This document shows, one piece after another, positions 58,003 to 64,000 of a stretch of DNA of 64,000 bases. A model generated the notes under the pieces. It did no database searches. It saw only the letters and a list, made by a program, of their open reading frames with translations, and was not told the origin of the DNA. This stretch comes from Pseudophaeobacter flagellatus (GTDB taxonomy: Bacteria > Pseudomonadota > Alphaproteobacteria > Rhodobacterales > Rhodobacteraceae): positions 19,875 through 83,874 of the forward strand of contig NZ_JAJQRG010000012.1 of NCBI RefSeq assembly GCF_021228235.1, in the 5' to 3' direction. Every line of letters begins with the position of its first letter. Position 1 is the first letter of the stretch. Made by a program: the position numbers and the translations under genes.

Positions 58003-59451
58003 ATGATCACTCCCATTCTTCTTTGTGGCGGGTCGGGCACCCGGCTCTGGCCGCTGTCGCGCAAAAGCTACCCCAAGCAATTTGTGCCGCTGGTGGGCGA
58101 TACGACCCTGTTTCAGGCCTCGGCGCAGCGGCTGTCGGGGGCGGAATATGCCGCGCCGATGGTGCTGACCAATTCCGATTTCCGCTTTATTGTCACCGAA
58201 CAGCTGGCAGAGGTGGGCATTGATCCTGGGGCCATCCTGATCGAGCCTGCCGGGCGCAACACCGCCCCTGCGGTGCTGGCCTCGGCGCTTTATCTGGAGC
58301 AAAGTGATCCCGATGGGCTGATGCTGGTGGCGCCTTCCGATCATGTGGTGCCCGATGCTGCGGCCTTTCGCGCCGCAGTTGCGGCCGGCGAGGAAGCCGC
58401 GCGCGCCGGTCAGATCGTCACCTTTGGCATCAAGCCGACCCATGCGGAAACCGGCTATGGCTATCTTGAGCTGGCGGGCGCGCCCATTGAGTTTTCCCCG
58501 GATTTCACCCCGCGCGCCATTGACCTGCACCGCTTTGTTGAAAAACCCGATGCCCAAACCGCCGAGGCGATGCTCTCTTCGGGCAGGTTCCTGTGGAATG
58601 CCGGCATCTTTTTATTCTCGGTCAAGGCGATCCTTGCGGCGTTTCGCGCCCATGCTCCAGGTCTGATGGCCCCGGTGGAGACGGCGATTGCCGCAGCAGA
58701 GAGCGACCTTGGCTTCTTCCGCCTCGACCCTGCGGCCTGGCAGGCCCTGGAGGATATCTCGATCGATTACGCGGTGATGGAAAAGGTTGATAACCTGACC
58801 GTGGTGCCCTTTGCGGCCGGCTGGTCCGATCTTGGCGGCTGGGATGCGGTCTGGCGCGAAAGCGCGGCGGATGGTCAGGGGGTGGTGACCAGTGGCAATG
58901 CCACCGCAATTGACTGTCACGACAGCCTGCTGCGTTCTGAGGAGGAGGGCCTTGCCGTTGTGGGCATCGGCCTGCGCGATGTGATTGCGGTGGCGATGTC
59001 CGACGCGGTGCTGGTGGCCGATGCCTCGCGGGCGCAGGATGTGAAACTTGCGGTGGCGGCGCTGAAATCCAAAGGGGCCAAACAGGCCACGGAATTCCCC
59101 AAGGATCACCGTCCCTGGGGCTGGTTCGAAAGCCTGGCCCAGGGCAGCCGCTTTCAGGTGAAACGCATCCATGTCCATCCCGGCGCGGCCCTGTCGCTGC
59201 AAAGCCATCATCACCGTTCGGAACATTGGATCGTGGTCGAGGGCACTGCCAAGGTGACGGTTGATGGTGAGGTCAGGCTGGTGAGCGAAAACCAGTCGGT
59301 CTATATCCCGCTGGGGGCGGTACACCGGATGGAAAACCCCGGCAAATTGCCCATGGTGCTGATCGAAGTGCAGACCGGCAGCTATCTCGGCGAGGATGAC
59401 ATCCTGCGCTATGAAGACCTTTATGCCCGTGGTCAGGGGGCCAAGGGCTAG
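58003..59451 (+). CDS. manC: Mannose-1-phosphate guanylyltransferase / mannose-6-phosphate isomerase
   Basis: A 482-residue bifunctional type II protein that makes GDP-mannose and supplies mannose-6-phosphate. The nucleotidyltransferase part has PILLCGGSGTRLWPLSRKSY, FVEKPDAQTA and WNAGIFLF. The C-terminal isomerase cupin has RPWGWFESL, HVHPGAALSLQSHHHRSEHW and EVQTGSYLGEDDI. No phosphomannomutase is in the window. It follows fcl by 31 bases with AGGGG upstream. A degraded paralogue lies at 1668-1979. Confidence 0.96.
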   Translation: MITPILLCGGSGTRLWPLSRKSYPKQFVPLVGDTTLFQASAQRLSGAEYAAPMVLTNSDFRFIVTEQLAEVGIDPGAILIEPAGRNTAPAVLASALYLEQSDPDGLMLVAPSDHVVPDAAAFRAAVAAGEEAARAGQIVTFGIKPTHAETGYGYLELAGAPIEFSPDFTPRAIDLHRFVEKPDAQTAEAMLSSGRFLWNAGIFLFSVKAILAAFRAHAPGLMAPVETAIAAAESDLGFFRLDPAAWQALEDISIDYAVMEKVDNLTVVPFAAGWSDLGGWDAVWRESAADGQGVVTSGNATAIDCHDSLLRSEEEGLAVVGIGLRDVIAVAMSDAVLVADASRAQDVKLAVAALKSKGAKQATEFPKDHRPWGWFESLAQGSRFQVKRIHVHPGAALSLQSHHHRSEHWIVVEGTAKVTVDGEVRLVSENQSVYIPLGAVHRMENPGKLPMVLIEVQTGSYLGEDDILRYEDLYARGQGAKG

Positions 59452-59486
59452 GCGCGCGGGCGGCTGCGGGCGGCAGACTGGGGGCA

Positions 59487-60671
59487 TCAGCGCAGCAGCC
59501 ATTCCTCTATCTCTCCAGAGATCCGGCGCATTGGCAGCCAGCAGGCGCTATGGGGCTGGCCCGCGCGCAGGCGCAGCTTGCCCAAAAGCCCCACCAGCCC
59601 CCATTCCGGGCGCTGGCTGCGCGGCTGATAGGGGCGGTTGGGATCATAGGCGGGGTTTTCCCGGCGGGTCCCATCCGGCCCCAGGAGCGGCGCGCCAAAG
59701 TCATCGCGCAGCCAGCGCTGTTTCCATTCATCCATGTCGCCATCGCCAATCACCGCCGGGGCGGCACTGATCACGCCGATGGGATCCTCGCCCGCACGGG
59801 CCGGGCGGATGCAGGCCCCGTCCAGCACCACCGAGACCCCGCGCCGGTCCTCGTTTGCCGGGTTGCCATCCAGCCATTCAAACCATTCCGCATAATCGGC
59901 GCCGCCGCCTGACCAGGCGCCATCACAGCTGCCATTGCCATCAGCGGCCAGCCGGAAGCCGGTGCCGCCACCATCCCCTGCGAGCAGATAATCCGACCCG
60001 GTGCCGGCAATCTCCAGATGGGCGCTGGGGCTGGCGGTGCCCAGGCCGGCATGGCCATTGGCTTTCAGCGCCAGGGCGGTGTTCCAGCTGCTGCCATTGC
60101 TGGAGGTCTTGATGGCCAGATCGTCATTGCCGAGCAGACCGATCTCGGCGCGGCCCGACCAATTGGATTGCAGCAGCAGGGCGGCGGTATCCGCAGGGCC
60201 GGATTTGTTCAGCTTCATCTGATGGCCGCTGCCGTCATGGCTGAACAGGCTGGCATCAGAGGCAAGGGCAAGCCGATTGGTGGTATCGGCGCTGGTGTTG
60301 ACGCCGATCTGATCCAGATTCTGGGTCTGTGCCTGCACCAGCCCCCAGCTGCCGCCCTGCCAGATGCGCAGCTCGGCCGGGGTCAGCCCCCAGGCGCGCC
60401 AGCCGGGCTGCGGCGCAATGAACAGCCAGGCCTCTCCCTGCCAGATGGCCAGCTGGTTGGCCTGTCCGGCCCAGGCCCCGCTGGGGGCGGCACCCAGGGC
60501 ATAGGCCTCACCGAGGCTGGGCGTCAGCGGGGGGAGGGTGGCGTCAAATGCAGTGACCCGCAGCTGCACCAGCGCATCCAGCAGCTGCAGGGCTTCATTA
60601 TGGGTCACGTGTTTTTGCGCCTGCGAGGCCAGCAGATAGGGCAGGGCAAGAATGGCAGAGGTCTCGGACAT
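59487..60671 (-). CDS. DUF2793 and Peptidase_G2-type fibre-like protein
   Basis: A 394-residue protein without a signal peptide. The N-terminus (SQAQKHVTHNEALQLLDALVQ, then W-rich segments) matches DUF2793, seen in Rhodobacterales phage and gene-transfer-agent fibres. The middle has HAGLGTASPSAHLEIAGTGS. The C-terminal half matches the phage-type Peptidase_G2 autoprocessing domain (GGADYAEWFEWLDGNPANED, then the Trp-rich WLRDDFGAPLLGPDG). Such proteins are trimeric fibres. The gene sits convergent to manC and divergent from the RTX gene, at the end of the polysaccharide cluster, with no phage genes around. Confidence 0.82.
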   Translation of the reverse strand: MSETSAILALPYLLASQAQKHVTHNEALQLLDALVQLRVTAFDATLPPLTPSLGEAYALGAAPSGAWAGQANQLAIWQGEAWLFIAPQPGWRAWGLTPAELRIWQGGSWGLVQAQTQNLDQIGVNTSADTTNRLALASDASLFSHDGSGHQMKLNKSGPADTAALLLQSNWSGRAEIGLLGNDDLAIKTSSNGSSWNTALALKANGHAGLGTASPSAHLEIAGTGSDYLLAGDGGGTGFRLAADGNGSCDGAWSGGGADYAEWFEWLDGNPANEDRRGVSVVLDGACIRPARAGEDPIGVISAAPAVIGDGDMDEWKQRWLRDDFGAPLLGPDGTRRENPAYDPNRPYQPRSQRPEWGLVGLLGKLRLRAGQPHSACWLPMRRISGEIEEWLLR

Positions 60672-61085
60672 GGGGCGGGCTCCTAGGGGGCAGGTGTGGG
60701 GCAGGCGGGGCGGGGAAGATGGGGCGGGGCAGGTGGCAAAACCTGCGCGCCAGCATCGCCCGGCAAGGTCAAGGCCCGGCTAACGCGGCGCGCGCCCCGG
60801 TTGCCGCTTTGGCAACGGTTGCCGCAGGCGGGGGCGCGGCGGGCAAAGCGGCGGTGAAAGTGCTGCATAAACGGTGCTATCCTCGGAAACAAAGTACCAT
60901 TTTTTCGCGGATCGTTGCCAAATCAGCGATGGGGTCGGGAAATTTCCCACGCAGGGAGAGGCCTTAGGGATTGTCTTCAATCTGTAAACAATCATCGTTG
61001 TTTTGCCGCATTTCGACCCCGCTGTCGGCCCCTGTGGCATGGCAGTTTCTTCTGGTTTCAAAAGGTGGGACCTGGGGTGGCAAAG
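60672..61085. promoter_or_regulatory. Divergent control region before the fibre-like and RTX genes
   Basis: 414 bases without a gene. It contains GCCGCTTTG (60803-60811) and CAAAGCGGC (60844-60852) as an inverted repeat, the small palindrome TTGCC-GCTTT-GGCAA (60801-60815), and a perfect 12-bp palindrome GGGAAATTTCCC (60937-60948). The last one lies about 140 bases before the RTX start and looks like an operator. Confidence 0.45.
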
Positions 61086-63461
61086 ATGGAATTCGAGTTT
61101 CAGCAGCGTTTTCAGACGGGCAGTGATCGCTTTGATGTGGATCTGCGCGATCTGGAGGTGGTGCAGACGGATCACGGCAGCTGGCTCTATGCCAACACCG
61201 GCGTCAATGGCGGGCTGAGCCTGTTTCGCCTGGATGGCAGCGGTGCCGCCCCGGTGCTGCTGCAACGCTACTGGCATGAAAATGCCAGCCTGGGCACTGG
61301 CCAGATCACCTGTGCCGAGATCGGCGGCGAGATGCGCCTGTTGCAGCAGTACAGCAGCGCCGGGGCCCTGTTGTCCTATAACATTCACAGCAATGGCAAT
61401 CTGGCCGGGCAACAGGCGGCAAGCCTGGCCCCGACAGAGGGGCTGGAGACCCTGGCGGTGCTGAGCCTCGGCCAGGGGGACAGCCTGGTCTACGGGGTCA
61501 CCGCAGAAGGAGAGCTGCAGGGCTGGCGGCTGGACGCCGAGGGCCAGGCAACGGCAGAGCTGGCCACCTATGGGACCGGTGCGGCCTATCAAGTGCCAGG
61601 TGGCAGTCGACTGGCAATCAGCAGTGCAGCGGGGCAGGGGGGGGGCTATCTCTTTGCCCTGGATCCCACCGGCGAGGGGGTTCAGAGCTATCGTATCAAT
61701 AGCCAGTCGGGGGCGCTGCAGGCGGCAGACAGCTTTGGCACCGTCGAGGGGCTGCCGGTGGCCGATCCCAGCGCGCTGCACAGTCTTCAGGCCTATGGCG
61801 CGACCTGGCTGATCCTGGCGGCGGCGGGCACCGGGTCCCTGTCCGTGCTGCGGGTGGCCGAGGATGGCAGTCTCAGCCTGGCGGATCAGCTGAACGATAC
61901 GCTGGCCACGCGCTTTGGCGGTGCCTCGGTGCTGAAGGTGGTTGAGCTGGGCGATCATGTGCTGGTGCTGGCCGCCGGGGCGGATGATGGGCTCAGCCTG
62001 CTGCGGCTGCTGCCATCGGGGCAGTTGCTGCATATCACCAGCCTGGCCGATGCCACCGGGTTGGGGCTCGGGAATGTCACGGCGCTAGAGACTGCTTTGC
62101 TGGGGGATCAGCTGGAAATCTACGTGACCTCTGGCAGCTGGGGCGGGATTTCCCGCTTTGCGCTGGATCTCTCGGATCTTGGCGCGGTGCGCAGCCTGGA
62201 GCAGGGGCAGCTGAATGGTGGTCGGGGCGATGATCTGCTGCAAGGCGGCACCGGGGCGGCGCAGCTGCTGGGCTGGGGCGGTGATGATATCCTGGTGGCC
62301 AGTGGCGCTGACAGCCAGCTGACCGGTGGCAGCGGGGCAGACCGGTTTGTGCTGGGCCTGTCAGAGGCCGGACAGATCACGGTCATGGATTTTCGCCCCG
62401 GTGAAGACAGCCTGGACCTGTCGTTGATCCCTGGATTGTACAGCCCGGCCCAGTTGCAGCATCAGGGCCTGGCCGATGGCATCCTGTTGCAGTTTGGCAG
62501 CTTCTGGTTTGAAATCAAAAGCGCCAATGGCGCGCGCCTGACCCTGGAAGACATCTGGCCGACTGGCCGCTTTGACAGCCCCGACCGGGTGCCCCTGGGC
62601 GAGACCTGGGAAGAAGACATCCACTATGGCAGCGGCCTGGCCGATACCCTGGCGGGATCCTGGGCTGTTGATCAGATCCAGGGGCTGGGTGGTGATGATC
62701 TGATTCTGGGCAGGGGTGGTTCAGACATGCTGATGGGCGGCGATGGCAATGACACCCAGTGCGGGGGCTGGGGGGCTGATACCCTGGAGGGAGAGCTGGG
62801 CGATGATGTCTTGCAGGGCGGCAAGGGGCGGGATCGGATGTATGGCGGCGCGGGCAATGACATCCTGAAGGGGCAGCAGGACAATGACATGCTCTGGGGC
62901 GATCTGGGGGCGGATGTGCTCATCGGCAATGCGGGCAATGATTCCCTCTATGGTGGCAGCGGCAATGACGAGCTGCGCGGCGGGACTGGCCATGACCGGA
63001 TCTGGGGCGGTGCCGGCGCCAATCTGCTGCTGGGGCAACGCGGCGCCGACCGGCTGGTGGGCGGAGCGGCCAATGATACCTTGTTGGGCGGCGGTGGTAC
63101 GGACTGGGCCTATGGCGATGCGGGCGATGATGATCTGCGTGGCGGTTACGGGCACGATACCCTGTCGGGTGGTGACGGCAATGACAGGCTGTCGGGGGAT
63201 GCCGGTGGCGATCTGCTGATTGGCGGCGCTGGCGCAGATACCTTTGCCTTTGGGCGCCAACACGGGTGGGACACGATCCGCGATTTCACCCCCGGCGAAG
63301 ACATGATCGATCTGAGCGGCATGAAAATCTGGGGCGATGGCTTCGGCGATCTGGAGCTCAGCCAGCAAAGCAATGGCCTGCGGCTGAGCACCGGGCAGGG
63401 TGAGATCCTGCTGCAGGGGCTGCATCCCGGAGAGATCACGGCGGATGATTTCCTGTTCTAA
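61086..63461 (+). CDS. RTX calcium-binding secreted protein with N-terminal propeller-like domain
   Basis: A 791-residue protein without an N-terminal signal. The first ~370 residues are repeats of short beta segments (for example GGLSLFRLDGSG, GTGSLSVLRVAEDGSL, DDGLSLLRLLPSG), likely a beta-propeller of the lactonase type. A short RTX stretch follows, then about 21 RTX nonapeptides (GGxGxDxL) at 62686-63252. The C-terminus (DDFLF) fits a type I secretion signal. GGGTGG precedes the ATG. No T1SS exporter is in the window. It is probably an adhesin or matrix protein. A run of nine G lies at 61637-61645. Confidence 0.87.
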   Translation: MEFEFQQRFQTGSDRFDVDLRDLEVVQTDHGSWLYANTGVNGGLSLFRLDGSGAAPVLLQRYWHENASLGTGQITCAEIGGEMRLLQQYSSAGALLSYNIHSNGNLAGQQAASLAPTEGLETLAVLSLGQGDSLVYGVTAEGELQGWRLDAEGQATAELATYGTGAAYQVPGGSRLAISSAAGQGGGYLFALDPTGEGVQSYRINSQSGALQAADSFGTVEGLPVADPSALHSLQAYGATWLILAAAGTGSLSVLRVAEDGSLSLADQLNDTLATRFGGASVLKVVELGDHVLVLAAGADDGLSLLRLLPSGQLLHITSLADATGLGLGNVTALETALLGDQLEIYVTSGSWGGISRFALDLSDLGAVRSLEQGQLNGGRGDDLLQGGTGAAQLLGWGGDDILVASGADSQLTGGSGADRFVLGLSEAGQITVMDFRPGEDSLDLSLIPGLYSPAQLQHQGLADGILLQFGSFWFEIKSANGARLTLEDIWPTGRFDSPDRVPLGETWEEDIHYGSGLADTLAGSWAVDQIQGLGGDDLILGRGGSDMLMGGDGNDTQCGGWGADTLEGELGDDVLQGGKGRDRMYGGAGNDILKGQQDNDMLWGDLGADVLIGNAGNDSLYGGSGNDELRGGTGHDRIWGGAGANLLLGQRGADRLVGGAANDTLLGGGGTDWAYGDAGDDDLRGGYGHDTLSGGDGNDRLSGDAGGDLLIGGAGADTFAFGRQHGWDTIRDFTPGEDMIDLSGMKIWGDGFGDLELSQQSNGLRLSTGQGEILLQGLHPGEITADDFLF
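62686..63252 (+). repeat. RTX nonapeptide repeat array
   Basis: About 21 tandem 27-bp units encoding GGxGxDxLx, such as GGAGNDILKG and GGSGNDELRG. They bind calcium after secretion. Confidence 0.9.
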
Positions 63462-63638
63462 TGCCGGAGGGACCGGCTGCCAGAATACAAGACGCCAAAA
63501 TATCAACGGGTCCAGACGTCAATATTGTGAAAAATATACCATAACATGGATTATCACAGAATGATTTGCTATGCGGGCACATTCTATACTGGGTTGCGAA
63601 ATTTCCCCTATCTTGCTGGAAAGAAAGGAGAATGAAAG
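63462..63638. other. Short AT-richer region between the RTX gene and the IS remnant
   Basis: No gene supported. It is notably AT-richer than its surroundings (63520-63600) and includes AAAGGAG just before the remnant's ATG. Confidence 0.3.
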
Positions 63639-63845
63639 ATGGCGCAAGCACCGTGGCAAAAGGGTTCTGTCGAGAACCTGAACAAGTGCGCTCGCCGGTA
63701 TCTGCCAAGGGACGTGCCTGTCGCCACGCTCACAAATCGAGATATGAAATCGATTTGCGACCGCTTGAACGGCACGCCACGCAAGTGTCTGGGATGGCGC
63801 ACACCAACCGAAGCCTTCAGGGAAGAACTGATGAAACTGAGATAG
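63639..63845 (+). pseudogene. IS30-family transposase remnant (C-terminal end)
   Basis: A 68-codon frame encodes the last part of an IS30-type transposase: WQKGSVENLNKCARRYLP and LNGTPRKCLGWRTPTEAF, the end of the DDE domain with the catalytic Glu in SVEN. The first ~260 residues of a normal transposase are missing, and no terminal repeats could be identified. It is a dead fragment marking past insertion. Confidence 0.85.
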
Positions 63846-63895
63846 CGGAAACCGTCGCACCGACCCTTGAGCCATCAGCGTCGTCGCAGATACGT

Positions 63896-64000
63896 TTAGC
63901 GGAGACGGCTTAGGTTTCCGCTTTGTAGCGCCTCATAAATTTCGAAATCCAGGGCGTTTGCCCTGTGCAGTTCTGCGGTTAACTCTGGTGACAGGGACAT
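63896..64000 (-). CDS. C-terminal end of a gene cut by the right window edge
   Basis: A minus-strand frame of 34 codons reads MSLSPELTAELHRANALD then FEIYEALQ and ends in TAA at 63896. The ending (LSPELxAELxxxNAxDFxLYE) resembles the C-terminus of sulfotransferase-family or related glycan-modifying proteins, which I recall only as a style. The gene start lies beyond 64000, or the Met at the edge could be internal. Confidence 0.4.
   Translation of the reverse strand: MSLSPELTAELHRANALDFEIYEALQSGNLSRLR

Noticed and set aside
62686..63252. RTX repeat array considered as CRISPR-like repeats
   Set aside because: The 27-bp units are contiguous coding repeats (GGxGxDxLx) without spacers.

Overview
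The window looks like most of a plasmid from a marine Rhodobacteraceae (Roseobacter-group) alphaproteobacterium. The grounds are high GC, Rhodobacterales-type intergenic motifs, a RepA-type (Pfam RPA-like) replication initiator with divergent parA-parB, and a dTDP-rhamnose operon beside exopolysaccharide genes. From memory, this combination matches the 'RepA-I biofilm plasmids' of roseobacters; that match is recall, not a search. Both edges cut genes. No tRNA, rRNA or CRISPR array was seen.

Layout. (1) 1-11 kb: uronic-acid genes (uronate epimerase, ugd), a collapsed manC remnant, a yjbE-yjbF-yjbH set, a membrane NDP-sugar dehydratase, a sugar-nucleotide SDR, an initiating phosphoglycosyl transferase and a Wza/KpsD-type export lipoprotein. 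(2) 11-24 kb: four exported or surface proteins: a small unknown protein, a tail-fibre-like protein, a permease fused to FG-GAP/UnbV domains, and a 2.5-kDa-residue-scale (about 2530 aa) repeat adhesin with a C-terminal beta-barrel. (3) 24-40 kb: two Sel1-repeat proteins and a full set of type II secretion genes (gspO, G, H, I, J, K, L, M, C, F, E, D) split over both strands, with an unrecognised TPR-like lipoprotein among them. (4) 40-43.4 kb: rmlC-B-D-A. (5) 43.6-50.5 kb: a glycosyltransferase, then the replication and partition module (repA, origin, parA, parB) bracketed by two perfect palindromes that are candidate parS sites, then a second glycosyltransferase. (6) 50.5-59.5 kb: an ABC capsule exporter (kpsM, kpsE, kpsT), UDP-galactopyranose mutase, a sulfotransferase-like gene, and gmd, fcl, manC for GDP-fucose. 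(7) 59.5-64 kb: a DUF2793/Peptidase_G2 fibre-like protein, an RTX protein, an IS30 transposase remnant and a partial gene.

How it may work together. Sugar nucleotides (dTDP-rhamnose, GDP-fucose, GDP-mannose, UDP-glucuronate/galacturonate, UDP-galactofuranose) feed glycosyltransferases. The polymer leaves by a Kps-type ABC route with a Wza/KpsD-like outer-membrane protein. Large adhesins and a type II secretion system supply surface proteins. Taken together this reads as an attachment and biofilm replicon; that reading is inference from gene content.

The most notable items are the permease/FG-GAP/UnbV fusion, the palindrome pair around the replication module, a possible short RNA or attenuator in the repA leader, long G/C homopolymers in or before surface genes, phage/GTA-fibre-like proteins placed next to polysaccharide genes, and a manC remnant whose internal deletion junction can be read directly against the intact copy.
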